Source: Anaerobaca sp035448545 (GTDB taxonomy: Bacteria; Planctomycetota; Phycisphaerae; Sedimentisphaerales; Anaerobacaceae). Taken from it: a stretch of DNA of 64,000 nt. The stretch is from the NCBI GenBank assembly GCA_035448545.1, contig DAOTJE010000014.1, forward strand, positions 53,243 through 117,242. Reading direction: 5' to 3'. The notes under the pieces were generated by a model, which was not told where the DNA came from, did no database searches, and saw nothing but the letters and a program-made list of their open reading frames with translations. How positions within the stretch are numbered: the stretch's first letter is position 1; each line of letters starts with the position of its first letter. The position numbers and the translations under genes were made by a program. Below are positions 32,979 to 41,894 of the stretch, one piece after another.

Positions 32979-34724
32979 ATGAGGGTGAAACGATATGGGG
33001 TGTTGGGTGTTGTGTTGGTCGCTGTGTTGGCCGGTCCGGTCCAGGCAGTGACGGTGACGTTGACATACGACGATTCGTGCACGGCTATGGCCTCGCTGTC
33101 AGATGACGACGGTGACGGCTACTCGGTCGTTCAGATGGGCCACGGCGGCGTGCCCTCGAAGCCCTACATCAGCACGCCGTTCCCGGCGGCCGGGACGTAT
33201 ACGCACGATCGCCGGGCGATCGCGGAGTTCGCGTTAAGCCCCTTGCGTTGGGTCTCGACGGAGCCGAACGCTGTGCAGTCGGCGGTCCTGCGGTTCTACT
33301 TCGACGACGTGATCTATCCGGGCCTGTCTCCCAAGCCCTGGACGACGCAGGACTTCACGCTCGAGCTGTATACGGAGACGGCGGATGGAATCGTCGATGG
33401 AACCGATGCCAACGATCTCGATTCTGCATCACCAGGTTTCGAAAGTGACGACTGGGCCGGAGAGGTCCTCCATAGCTGGCGTTTCGCGGCCGGAGCGGAA
33501 GGGCCGTTCACGCCGGGACAGGCGGTCGTCGGGGTGTATGGCCCGGACGAGCCCTATCCGGCCCGATTCGGCGACGACGAGTTGATGATTTACGGGATGA
33601 TCGGATTCGAAGTGGACGTGACGAGTCTGGTGGCCCAGATGATAGAGGATCCCAATGTGCGGTACCTCGGTTTCCGTTGGATCTCGAACACGGCGGGCGG
33701 CTACTGGACCAGCATGGACCCTGCCGGACATCTGCCCACGCTGATCGTTGAGATGACGGCATCCGAACCCCTTCGGTTTGTTCTGACGTCGTCCGACACG
33801 GGGCCGGTGACAGGAGACCAGCACAGCGGCCGTCCCTACCACGTCTTCAATGATCCCAATGACGAGGCCATCTACCTGACGGCTCGCGAATGGACCGGCA
33901 GCCACAGCCCCGCGCTGAAGGTGACCTGGCCGATTCCCGACGGCATCCTCGAATGGGATGTCTTCACCGATCCCAGCCGCAACTCGGAACGTCCCGAAGC
34001 GATCGCCTCTGCTGCGGATGGAAGCCCATTGCATGTTTACTGGAACGCGGTCCGTGAAGAGTACGCCCTGATCGCCGACGAGAACGACGTCCCCGAAGGA
34101 TTCGAGAAGGTCTATTATCAAGAATGGTCGAGCGATCTGCCGCTCAGCCTGGGCAACTACGGGCGGGTTCCCGGTGCGACGGCCGATGTGCAACACGCCC
34201 TCCTGACGGAGTTCAGGATGGAGCGGCCTTCGTGGTATGGGCTCGACCCCAACCATCTGGTCTCGGCGCGTATTGAGCTGACGATCGACCGGGTTGTGGA
34301 CATGGCACTGAGCGGCAACAACATGGCCCTGCTGCCCAGCACGCTGTACGTCAACTGCTTTGCGGGCGACGGCGTCGTCGGGCGTTTCGAGAATGCTCAG
34401 GCCGATTTCGAGCGGATCGACCATGAAGGAGCCGACGTGGCGGTCTGGCTGACTATGGACGGCACCGCGGATGGGACCCCGATCACCGATTTTGCGCTGT
34501 CGTGGTTCCGGCTTGTTGATCCAGGTTTGGGCGAACCGTACACGCTGAAGATTGATGTCACCGAACCGGTGCGGCAGTTGCTCGCGGAGGGAGCCGACTT
34601 CTCGGGTTTCGCGGTTTCGTGCTCGCCCGACGGCGAGTTCTGTCTGGCCAGTGTCGATCTGGTCGACGACGTTCACGGCAAAGCGTATCTTCCGTCCTTG
34701 GTGTTGGAAACCTCACTCGAATAG
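32979..34724 (+). CDS. Secreted DNRLRE-like beta-sandwich protein
   Basis: The ATG at 32979 follows GGAAGGAG; upstream in-frame ATGs lack such a site. A signal peptide (MRVKRYGVLGVVLVAVLAGPVQA) precedes the 581-residue chain. Two regions, about 20-260 and 390-580, read like DNRLRE-type modules: SAVLRFYFDDVIYPG and FTLELYTETADGIVDGTD in the first, SARIELTIDRVVD and LPSLVLET in the second. Such domains occur in extracellular proteins and often accompany carbohydrate-active enzymes. No catalytic motif is visible. Confidence 0.7.
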   Translation: MRVKRYGVLGVVLVAVLAGPVQAVTVTLTYDDSCTAMASLSDDDGDGYSVVQMGHGGVPSKPYISTPFPAAGTYTHDRRAIAEFALSPLRWVSTEPNAVQSAVLRFYFDDVIYPGLSPKPWTTQDFTLELYTETADGIVDGTDANDLDSASPGFESDDWAGEVLHSWRFAAGAEGPFTPGQAVVGVYGPDEPYPARFGDDELMIYGMIGFEVDVTSLVAQMIEDPNVRYLGFRWISNTAGGYWTSMDPAGHLPTLIVEMTASEPLRFVLTSSDTGPVTGDQHSGRPYHVFNDPNDEAIYLTAREWTGSHSPALKVTWPIPDGILEWDVFTDPSRNSERPEAIASAADGSPLHVYWNAVREEYALIADENDVPEGFEKVYYQEWSSDLPLSLGNYGRVPGATADVQHALLTEFRMERPSWYGLDPNHLVSARIELTIDRVVDMALSGNNMALLPSTLYVNCFAGDGVVGRFENAQADFERIDHEGADVAVWLTMDGTADGTPITDFALSWFRLVDPGLGEPYTLKIDVTEPVRQLLAEGADFSGFAVSCSPDGEFCLASVDLVDDVHGKAYLPSLVLETSLE

Positions 34725-34745
34725 CGTGGGCCGCAGGCGAGGCCG

Positions 34746-35186
34746 CTACGATGTTGCCGGGACCAACTTCGCAGCGGGTTTGGTCTGGCCGCGTGGCGGC
34801 CTCGCGGCATAGATGGACAGACGCCGGCGTGACATTCGACGTCGGACCGCCGGGACTGCGGAGGGATCTTCTGTGACGGAGGTGTCGGTTGCGAGGTGAG
34901 GGTTTTGTGGAGCATGCTTCGGCTCTGTCGCCTTTTCGCTGTTGATCGCGACAAGCAGCGCGCCCGCCGCAGCGCCAGACGAATAGCTCAGTGCCAACAG
35001 CCAGTTATTCGTCCGGATGAAATTCGACAGTACCCACAACCCCAAGAGATTTTCGATAAAGACAATGGAGACGAGAACAACCTTCTCGCCACGAGCACAT
35101 GCCAGCGTACGACGCAAGGCGAGATACCACTCGCCGCATCCTACGGTCAAAAACAGCAGCATGCTCGTCAGGAGGCTCATATTCAT
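34746..35186 (-). CDS. Small membrane protein, DUF5698-like
   Basis: Reading on the minus strand from ATG 35186 (or 35180, which has a better-spaced GAGG), the 146-residue product has three hydrophobic segments: SLLTSMLLFLTVGCGEWYLA, VVLVSIVFIENLLGLWVLS and WLLALSYSSGAAAGALLVAI. The pattern YLALRRTLACARGEK followed by WVLSNF and a Gly/Ala-rich last helix resembles the N-terminal membrane unit of the UPF0316/DUF5698 group. The C-terminal basic tail has no recognisable domain. It runs convergent with the gene ending at 34724. Confidence 0.6.
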   Translation of the reverse strand: MNMSLLTSMLLFLTVGCGEWYLALRRTLACARGEKVVLVSIVFIENLLGLWVLSNFIRTNNWLLALSYSSGAAAGALLVAINSEKATEPKHAPQNPHLATDTSVTEDPSAVPAVRRRMSRRRLSIYAARPPRGQTKPAAKLVPATS

Positions 35187-35590
35187 CCTCGTTGATCGCA
35201 CCCGAGCAGGTCGGTCGTTCCGGTTTCACATTCATCTTGTTCTGGTCCGTGGCGACGGCGCGTCGGCAATGTCCCGAGGCGGTCCGGCCCCGGTCCTCAT
35301 TTGCCCAGCATTGCCTCCAGTACCGTCCTGTTTCTATACGACGGCCGGTGCAGACTGGTTCTGTGAGGTACGCAGCCGCGTCGCAACTGACGTATTTGTC
35401 GGTATTTAGGTTCTATTTTGCAGGCGAGTCTGCCCGGAGGTCAGCCGCGCATCTCTTCGCCTCGTAACAGGTCACAGGGTCAGCCCTTGCGTTAATCATT
35501 AGCGTGTTGGTGTGCTCGTTGCGGCGGGCCGCCTGATAGAACGGGTTTTTTCTGCTTGCAGGACAGGGATCGAAAGGCTACCATAAGAAT
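35187..35590. other. About 400 bases without a supported gene
   Basis: I see no convincing coding frame, RNA or terminator here. The only notable element is AGGGTCAGCCCTTGCGTT at 35476-35493, which recurs in diverged form at 36986-37003 on the other side of a transposase remnant. Confidence 0.5.
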
Positions 35591-35909
35591 ATGGCGAGGC
35601 CGCAGCGGATTGAATACGAGGGGGCCGTGTACCATGTGACGGCCAGAGGCAACGAACGGCGGGCGATCTTCCTGGACGACGCGGACCGGCAGTGGTTTTT
35701 GCGCACACTTTGCGAGAGCGTGGAACGACTTGCCGTCCGCCTGTACTTGTTCTGCCTATGAGCAACCACATCCACGGAATCCGGTCTTCACGGCCGCCGC
35801 GCGCGGCTGGCCCGTCCCCGAGCGGATCGCGATGCTCGGTGCATATCGCTGGAGCAGCTATCGCAGCTACATCGGCCGGCTATGGCGCACGAAGCTGCTA
35901 TCACAAGTG
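35591..35909 (+). pseudogene. Remnant of a REP-associated tyrosine transposase (IS200-like)
   Basis: The first 56 codons (MARPQRIEYEGAVYHVTARG ... LYLFCL) match the N-terminus of REP-associated tyrosine transposases, then a TGA at 35759-35761 interrupts. One base out of frame, MSNHIH supplies the expected catalytic HxH motif, and soon after, in another frame, WPVPERIAMLGAYRWSSYRSY matches the C-terminal YxWSSYxxY segment. The middle third, including the catalytic tyrosine region, is missing. The gene is therefore broken by a frameshift and an internal deletion. Confidence 0.82.
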
Positions 35910-35934
35910 AAGCCTCTGTTCAAGGAGACTCAGC

Positions 35935-36924
35935 ATGAAAGTGATACGTGTACTGCTGTTCGCCCTCTTGATAGATCCCTTGTGGCATTCCAGTGCGTAC
36001 GCCCAGCTACCTTTCGAGGAACAAACGGCACATCGCCAGCGTTTCGAAGGAGAGTATGAGGCGTGGAAGCGGGATTGTGATCGTGTTGCATTCAGTTCGG
36101 ACACCAATAGCCGATTACAGTCAGAGCATTTCAAGAGGATTGTCGCAATGGGCCCCGCGGTACTGCCGTACATAGTGGAGAAATCCGTAGAGGATCCCAA
36201 TTTCGCTTGGATCGTCTGGGCTTGGCTATATGTGGCGCGCGTGAACCCAGATCCCATGATAAACCCATGGGCAAAGGAACCAATGGCGGACTGGTGGTCC
36301 GGTGGAAAGAAACAAGCGCGGGTCAGATTCGAGACACTATATGGCCAATGGAAATATTCTCGTGAACAAGGTGACACCGGGCAGGTACGGGAACGGCAAC
36401 GGACAATGCAGGCGTTGGGCATAAGCGTCCTCCCCTATTTGATTGAGAAGCTAGACGCAGCAGCTGTCCAACTCCTTGAGGTAATTGAGCAACTCACGGG
36501 TACTGCGGCCGATACCTCAGGGCTGTCGCCTGAGCAACGGATCGGTACGTGTCGAACCTGGTGGGCCCAGAACAAGGAGAAATGGCTGGTCCCGTTCCCG
36601 AACAAGCAGCCAGTCGCGAAAGTCGGACCGGACCGACTGGTTGCTATCGGCGATACGGTGCAGCTTGATGGCTCCTCCAGCAGTGATCCGGATGATGATG
36701 AACTCCGATATGTCTGGACACAGGTTTCAGGCCCGACGGTGGAATTACTGAATGCCCAGACGGCTGGACCCACCTTCGTCGCTCCGCGAGTTGAAAAGCC
36801 TACGGCAATAGTGTTCCGGCTTCAGGTTGACGATGGCTCGCCCCGGACGTCTGTACACACCGCGTGCGAGAGCGGCATGAGCAAGCCTATCGAGGTAACG
36901 ATCACAGTTGAGCCGGGTGGATAG
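35935..36924 (+). CDS. Secreted protein with C-terminal PKD/REJ-like domain
   Basis: Preceded by AAGGAG, the 329-residue protein has a signal peptide ending near AYA-QL. Residues about 25-205 are mostly helical with paired motifs MGPAVLPYIVEK and LGISVLPYLIEK, recalling HEAT-like repeats. From about 215, a PKD/REJ-like beta-sandwich shows LVAIGDTVQLDGSSSSDPDDDELRYVWTQVSGP. Such domains mediate adhesion or packing in secreted proteins. The gene is visibly lower in G+C than its surroundings (27 of 60 bases at 36301-36360) and directly follows the transposase remnant, so it may be acquired DNA. Confidence 0.7.
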   Translation: MKVIRVLLFALLIDPLWHSSAYAQLPFEEQTAHRQRFEGEYEAWKRDCDRVAFSSDTNSRLQSEHFKRIVAMGPAVLPYIVEKSVEDPNFAWIVWAWLYVARVNPDPMINPWAKEPMADWWSGGKKQARVRFETLYGQWKYSREQGDTGQVRERQRTMQALGISVLPYLIEKLDAAAVQLLEVIEQLTGTAADTSGLSPEQRIGTCRTWWAQNKEKWLVPFPNKQPVAKVGPDRLVAIGDTVQLDGSSSSDPDDDELRYVWTQVSGPTVELLNAQTAGPTFVAPRVEKPTAIVFRLQVDDGSPRTSVHTACESGMSKPIEVTITVEPGG

Positions 36925-37478
36925 AAAGCACTGAGGGCCTTCTTATGTAGGGATGTATAACCTGCTTGTGGCGAGTGGAGCGCAGAGGGTCAATCCTAGC
37001 GTTGGTCTACGGCGTCCTGTCGCAATCGGTGCAGATCGGTGATCCGTCAGCCGGATAGGGTGTGCCTTGCACACCGAACGTGAACGATGTTGGGTTGACC
37101 GGTATGGAATGGGTGCGTGTGGCGTACCGTAGGAGACGGACGGACAAGCTTGAATACAGAGGCACCATGCAGAAGCAGGTCAATGCGGTTGCTGCGGAAC
37201 TCCACGAGGCCCACGCGCAGCGCTAATGAGCAACAAGAGGATTGCCCCCAGAACTGTGGTAGCTTCTGAGCGAGATCGGGCATCGCGGTGCATGGCATCG
37301 ATATGTGCGACCAGCAACTCAGAGAGCGATGTATTACGCGTCAAAGAAATGCAGCGATTGAGCCGTGTCGCGCGACACGAGATGCGGAAGGCGGTTGTTG
37401 TCATCCGCTGAGGCGACCCTCTGCGGGTCTGGCGATCAAGCATAGGTGGGGGGCTGGACAGAGGCGGGAAAGGGTAAG
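36925..37478. other. About 550 bases without a supported gene
   Basis: Short open frames exist on both strands but none has a ribosome site, a recognisable domain or codon use like nearby genes. The diverged repeat AGGGTCAATCCTAGCGTT lies at 36986-37003. The stretch may be decayed accessory DNA. Confidence 0.5.
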
Positions 37479-38126
37479 ATGGTGAAGCTCCTGTATCTGC
37501 TAAGCATATTGGCGCTTCTGGCGACCTGCGGCGTGTTTGCCCGGTGCGCGGCGCTGTGGGTCTGTCCTGACGCGGAGCTGGGGAGGATTCGAGACCAACC
37601 CGATATAGCGGCGATATTCAGAGCGCGTGTAGAGAGTTGCGGGGAAGGCACGGAAGAACAGACCTCTCCGTTGGTGGCGCAGGCACAGGAACTGGCGTCG
37701 TATCTGGACCCGCCGGCAACGACGGCGATGGAGCAGCCGGCGGAGCCGGCACTTCGTCTTCCGCCGGGCGAGAGTCTGGTGGTCCATCCGGCGGTGCCGT
37801 CGCTGAACTTCGTGTTGCATGGGACGAGCTACTGTCCGGACCAGCCCGGGCGGTCGATGGCGCTCATCGCCGAGCCCGGCAGTTCGGAGGCGGATGGGAG
37901 GTGGGTCAAAGAAGGGAATCAGTTGGGGCATTTCGTGGTGCACGAAATCAGGAAAGGCATAGTTGTCTTCCGCAGCGGCGACGACCTGCATGAACTGGCA
38001 TTTTGCAGAAGATGGCCAAGGCAGGTGGTACTGAACCTTTTCGGTTCTGAGCGATGTCAGTCCTCGGCTCGCAACCATGCGACGAAACGGGCCAAGCCGG
38101 TGGCGATGTGGGTGGCGGGATGGTAG
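37479..38126 (+). CDS. Hypothetical membrane-anchored protein, GspC/PilP-like tail
   Basis: Start at ATG 37479 after AAAGGG; it opens a short cytoplasmic end and a membrane segment (VKLLYLLSILALLATCGVFA). A Pro/Ala/Glu-rich linker leads to a beta-rich part (about 110-185) with GRSMALIAEPGSS, WVKEGNQLGHFVVHEIRKGIVVFRSG, which recalls the HR domain of GspC or PilP pilot-type proteins. This is a weak structural guess. The last 70 bases overlap the convergent epimerase gene, so the true end may be unusual. Confidence 0.5.
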   Translation: MVKLLYLLSILALLATCGVFARCAALWVCPDAELGRIRDQPDIAAIFRARVESCGEGTEEQTSPLVAQAQELASYLDPPATTAMEQPAEPALRLPPGESLVVHPAVPSLNFVLHGTSYCPDQPGRSMALIAEPGSSEADGRWVKEGNQLGHFVVHEIRKGIVVFRSGDDLHELAFCRRWPRQVVLNLFGSERCQSSARNHATKRAKPVAMWVAGW

Positions 38127-39001
38127 CCCAATTCCTGGTGCGCCCGGGCGACGTCGGCGTAGGTTTGATCGACGTCGCCGGGCTGCGCGGGCAGATAGTT
38201 GCGGATGGCCTTTTTGCCGAGGGCTTTCTCGATCTCGGCGATCAGGTCGCTGACGCAGATGGGACGCGACTCTCCGAGGTTGTAGATGTGATAGCCCGCG
38301 CACTTGTCGATGGCGGCGACGACGCCGTTGATGATGTCATCGATATAGGTGAAATCGCGCCGCATCGTGCCGTCGCCGTAGATGGGGATGGGCTTGCCGG
38401 CTTCGATGAGCCGGGCGAACTTGTGGATGGCCAGGTCGGGACGCTGCCGGGGACCGTAAACCGTGAAGAATCGCAGGCAGGTCATGCCGATGCCGTAGAG
38501 ATGGTGGTATGTGTGGCAGATCAACTCGCCTGCCTTCTTGGTTGCGGCGTACGGCGAGATCGGAAAATCGACGTTGTCGGACTCGGAGAAGGGGACCTTT
38601 TTGTTGTTGCCGTAGACGCTCGAACTCGACGCGAAGATGAACTTCCCGATGCGGCGGGCGCGCGCGATCTCCAGCAGGACCACCGTCCCGTTGATATTGA
38701 CGTCGCTGTAGAGGGCCGGCTGCTCGATCGAGGGACGCACGCCGGCTCGCGCCGCCAGGTGCACGATCACGTCGACGTCACCGTCGATGGCCCGCTCCAT
38801 GGCCGCCCGGTCGCGGATGTCCGCCTCGACGAGGCGAAAGCTCGAATGCGAAAGAGCCGTAGCGATGTTGCGCCGCTTGATCTGCGGATCATAGAACGTG
38901 TCAAAGCTGTCGATGCCCACGACGGTGTGACCATCCTGGAGCAGACGTTCGGTCAGATGAGAGCCAATGAACCCCGCCGCGCCCGTGACTACTGCTTTCA
39001 T
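38057..39001 (-). CDS. UDP-glucuronate 4-epimerase-type SDR enzyme
   Basis: The 314-residue extended SDR protein has the NAD-binding motif TGAAGFIGSHL at residues 6-16, a SSSSVYG serine motif near 123 and the catalytic Tyr-Lys in SPYAATKKAGE near 145. The R-x-FTVYGPRQRPDLA segment and FTYIDDIINGVVAAI are typical of UDP-glucuronate epimerases that interconvert UDP-GlcA and UDP-GalA. GGAG precedes the ATG. It lies downstream of galU and the glucuronokinase gene on the same strand, completing a short nucleotide-sugar pathway. Confidence 0.88.
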   Translation of the reverse strand: MKAVVTGAAGFIGSHLTERLLQDGHTVVGIDSFDTFYDPQIKRRNIATALSHSSFRLVEADIRDRAAMERAIDGDVDVIVHLAARAGVRPSIEQPALYSDVNINGTVVLLEIARARRIGKFIFASSSSVYGNNKKVPFSESDNVDFPISPYAATKKAGELICHTYHHLYGIGMTCLRFFTVYGPRQRPDLAIHKFARLIEAGKPIPIYGDGTMRRDFTYIDDIINGVVAAIDKCAGYHIYNLGESRPICVSDLIAEIEKALGKKAIRNYLPAQPGDVDQTYADVARAHQELGYHPATHIATGLARFVAWLRAED

Positions 39002-39054
39002 ATCCTTACTCCCCTCTGTGCGTCGTCGATGAATGGGATCATTCTGCCGCCATC

Positions 39055-39921
39055 TCAGAGCTTCTGCGCCAGTCGCTTGATGTACTGAACCATGTCTTCG
39101 GCCATATCCTGGCGTTTCAACGCAAATTCGATGTTGGTTCGGATGAAGCCGTCTTTGTTGCCGATGTCACAGCGTCGTCCATCCAGCTTCAGTCCGTACA
39201 TGGGACGCCGTCGGACCAAAGCTCGCAGGGCGTCGGTCAGTTGAATCTCGCCGCCCCGGTCGGGGCCGGTTGTCCCGATGAGGTCGAAGATGTCCGCCGT
39301 CAGCAGGTAGCGTCCGGCGATGGCCAGGTTCGACGGCGCCTCGGCCGCGCTGGGCTTCTCGACGAAGTCCCGAATCCGATACACGCCCGGGCGGATCTCG
39401 TCGCCGTCGATGATGCCGTACAGGTGAACCTTTCGGGGCTCAACTTCCTCGACCAGGATGACCGGCGCCTGGAGTTCCTCGTACAGCTCGACGAGCTGAC
39501 TGGCCGCCGGTTTCGGCGCGTCGATCAGCGTGTCACCTAGCAGGACGACGAACGGTTCGTCGTGGACGTGGTGTCGGGCGCAGTAGACCGCGTCGCCCAG
39601 ACCTCTCATCTCTTTTTGCCAGACGAAGTGGATCTCCGCCAGCTCGGAGATCCGTCGCATCGCGTCGAGTTCGTCCGTCTTGCCCTTGGCCAGAAGCTGC
39701 GCTTCAAGCTGGAAGCTGCGATCGAAGTGCTCTTCGATGGAGCGTTTGCCCTTGCCGATAATCATCAGCAGGTCCGAGATTCCCGCCGCGACCGCCTCCT
39801 CGACCACGTACTGGATCACCGGCGTGTCGACGATGGGAAGCATTTCCTTCGGCTGCGACTTGGTCGCCGGCAGGAATCGCGTCCCGAATCCTGCCGCCGG
39901 AATGACGGCCTTGCGTATCAT
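39055..39921 (-). CDS. galU: UTP-glucose-1-phosphate uridylyltransferase (GalU type)
   Basis: The 288-residue nucleotidyltransferase starts MIRKAVIPAAGFGTRFLPATKSQPKEMLPI, the GalU signature for binding UTP and the sugar phosphate. LLGDTLIDAP, VEEVEPRKVHLYGIIDG and FVEKPS are further conserved elements. It makes UDP-glucose from glucose 1-phosphate and UTP. Its ATG overlaps the stop of the glucuronokinase gene (ATGA), so it may also, or instead, accept glucuronate 1-phosphate to give UDP-GlcA (inference; typical GalU prefers glucose 1-phosphate). Confidence 0.9.
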   Translation of the reverse strand: MIRKAVIPAAGFGTRFLPATKSQPKEMLPIVDTPVIQYVVEEAVAAGISDLLMIIGKGKRSIEEHFDRSFQLEAQLLAKGKTDELDAMRRISELAEIHFVWQKEMRGLGDAVYCARHHVHDEPFVVLLGDTLIDAPKPAASQLVELYEELQAPVILVEEVEPRKVHLYGIIDGDEIRPGVYRIRDFVEKPSAAEAPSNLAIAGRYLLTADIFDLIGTTGPDRGGEIQLTDALRALVRRRPMYGLKLDGRRCDIGNKDGFIRTNIEFALKRQDMAEDMVQYIKRLAQKL

Positions 39922-40937
39922 GCCCTCGCCTTCGCCTCCGGGTTGAAGATCTTCGGCTTGATGACGCTGATGTTCAGCTTGCCCAATCGCTTGCGCAGTT
40001 CGGCGAACATCCGCTCGTCCTTATACGTCCCTACGATGGCGCCGCCGGAGCCGGTGAACTTCGCACTGGCGCCGGTCGAGCGGGCCGCTTCCACCATCCG
40101 GATGTTGTCTTCGCTGATCTTGTAGATCTGCCGCCGGCGGTCGAAGTTGGCATCGAGAAGCTCGCCGATCTGGTCGGCCTGACCATTGAGCAGACGCTGG
40201 CGGACCTTGTCCGTCAATTGGGCCCAGAACCGCATGGCGTTCACCACTTTTCGTTCGCCCTGTTCGAAGCGGAGGCGGATGTTGTGGTGGAATTTCTCGG
40301 TCGGCTCGCTCAGATCGTCACGGTAGGCGACGTAGAGCCGGGGCAGCAGGGCCGGGTCCAGCGGCGTGTAGTTGCCGTAGCCCTGTCGCATCATGATGTC
40401 CTCGGCGAAATCCATGTACACGAGGCCCTCATAGACCTGAATGACACGGTCCTGAAGGCCGGCGGGGATGTGCAGCTCGTTCTTCTCGGCGGCCAGCACC
40501 AGGTTGGCCTGGACGTACTTGGGGATGCTGACGCCGTAGAAGGCCATCAGGGCGCGGAGGCAGGCGGTGATGATCGCGCTGGAGCCGGCCAGCCCCACGC
40601 CATGCGGGATATCGGAGCAGTAGCGGATTGTGAAGTTCTTGTCGTGCAGGGCGATTTGGTTGTCCTGGCAATAATCGTAGAACGTCTTGATGGCGGCCTT
40701 CAGCAGGCGGATGCCGCCGTAGTAACCATGCAGACGGACGTCGCGCACGATGTCCGCGATGTTGTTGAAGCACGAAAGGTCTTTCTGGCTGGGCAGGATT
40801 TCCAGTTCCGGCGTCTCATACAGGACGACCTCGGCCCGGAAGTTGCTGAAGACGAACGAGATGGTCTTGCCGAAGTAGCCGTCGGAGGGGTTTCCGATCA
40901 GCCCCGCTCTCGGATAGGCCTGTGTGCGGATAATCAC
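39918..40937 (-). CDS. GHMP-family sugar kinase, glucuronokinase-like
   Basis: I choose the GTG at 40937, with GAGGTGA six bases upstream; GTGs at 40946 and 40964 are alternatives. The 339-residue protein closely follows the plant glucuronokinase pattern: YPRAGLIGNPSDGYFGKTIS at the start, GYYGGIRLLKAAIKTFYDYC, GVGLAGSSAIITACLRAL (ATP-binding, near 115), IPAGLQDRVIQVYEGLVYMD and TGASAKFTGSGGAIVG (near 292). Glucuronokinase phosphorylates D-glucuronate at C1. With GalU and the epimerase in the same minus-strand group it would feed free glucuronate into UDP-GlcA and UDP-GalA. Confidence 0.83.
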   Translation of the reverse strand: MIIRTQAYPRAGLIGNPSDGYFGKTISFVFSNFRAEVVLYETPELEILPSQKDLSCFNNIADIVRDVRLHGYYGGIRLLKAAIKTFYDYCQDNQIALHDKNFTIRYCSDIPHGVGLAGSSAIITACLRALMAFYGVSIPKYVQANLVLAAEKNELHIPAGLQDRVIQVYEGLVYMDFAEDIMMRQGYGNYTPLDPALLPRLYVAYRDDLSEPTEKFHHNIRLRFEQGERKVVNAMRFWAQLTDKVRQRLLNGQADQIGELLDANFDRRRQIYKISEDNIRMVEAARSTGASAKFTGSGGAIVGTYKDERMFAELRKRLGKLNISVIKPKIFNPEAKARA

Positions 40938-41061
40938 AGCATTCACCTCGCCAAAGCTTCGCACGTGCCGAAAGCGTCACCGTGGCCTGGGTCGAAGATA
41001 TCCGGGTTCTCGGACGTTGACCGGGGTATGGCATCCGGCTCCTGGTCTCTGTGCCGAGTCC

Positions 41062-41634
41062 TCAGATGGACGGCTGGGTGCGGCGTTCTTCGACCGGCTC
41101 GATCATGTCGATATCGATTTCGACGCTCGCGGCCTGGCCCAGCATGTCGATCTGGAGCACCAGACGCGTGTTACCGCGATTCTGCACGACGATTCCCTCG
41201 AGCCCGAGCAGCGGACCGGCAATGACCCGGCACCACTGGCCTTTCTCGATGTATTTGTGCGGGACCAGTGGAGCGCCGGCGCTGATCGCTTGCTCGATGC
41301 GGGCCAGTTCGTTGAGGAAGGTTTCCTGGTCCGGGACCTCCAGTAAGTTGACCACGCGGTTGGTCTTGAGCAGCTCGATCCGGTCATTCTCGCGGCCGCA
41401 GAAGAACAGGTAGCCGGTGAACAGGGGCAGCATCGATTTGAACGTGCGATGGCTCCGCCGGCTGACCTTCAGCGTCATAGGCAGAAAGTAGCTGATGTTC
41501 TTGGCCATCAGATCGTGTGCCAGGACCTTTTCGTTGCGGCTTTTGGTATGCGCAACCCACCACAGGCCCTCGAAGGTCCGAATGGACTCCACCGGGGGCC
41601 AGAGGACAGGCGGATTTTCACTGATCTTGAGCAA
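41062..41634 (-). CDS. NusG-family antitermination factor (specialised paralogue)
   Basis: A TTG start at 41634 has GGAGAG seven to eight bases upstream. The 190-residue protein has the NusG N-terminal domain (LWWVAHTKSRNEKVLAHDLMAKNISYFLPM, later LFTGYLFF) and a C-terminal KOW domain near 125-160 (KGQWCRVIAGPLLGLEGIVVQNRGNT). Long polysaccharide operons often carry such NusG/RfaH/UpxY-like proteins to prevent premature termination. It lies in front of the sugar-nucleotide genes and could act on them or on a more distant polysaccharide locus. Confidence 0.87.
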   Translation of the reverse strand: MLKISENPPVLWPPVESIRTFEGLWWVAHTKSRNEKVLAHDLMAKNISYFLPMTLKVSRRSHRTFKSMLPLFTGYLFFCGRENDRIELLKTNRVVNLLEVPDQETFLNELARIEQAISAGAPLVPHKYIEKGQWCRVIAGPLLGLEGIVVQNRGNTRLVLQIDMLGQAASVEIDIDMIEPVEERRTQPSI

Positions 41635-41894
41635 TTCCGCTCTCCGAAATCATGCGAAGCCGAATCCGTTCCGCCGGGCCGACCGTTCCGGCGCGATTGC
41701 GGCGATCTACAACGTCTAAACCAGCGTCTGATTCTGGTCGAATCCTATATGGTGCCGAGTCTATAACGGTTCGGCGGGGTTGTCAAAGAAATCGCAGATC
41801 GGATTGGGCGACCCGGCGGATTGACGGTCCGCAGGGTGCGGCGTACGATCAATCGACGTGTTCGCCACCTGCTGTTGGGGCCTCAGGAGCAACG

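Noticed and set aside
34552..34876. Short overlapping frames at the end of the DNRLRE-like gene
   Set aside because: They are Arg/Ser-rich shadows of the long secreted-protein gene and of the minus-strand membrane gene.
38054..39088. Plus-strand open frame over the epimerase gene
   Set aside because: The minus strand carries clear SDR motifs (TGAAGFIGSH, YAATK). The plus frame is a complement artefact.
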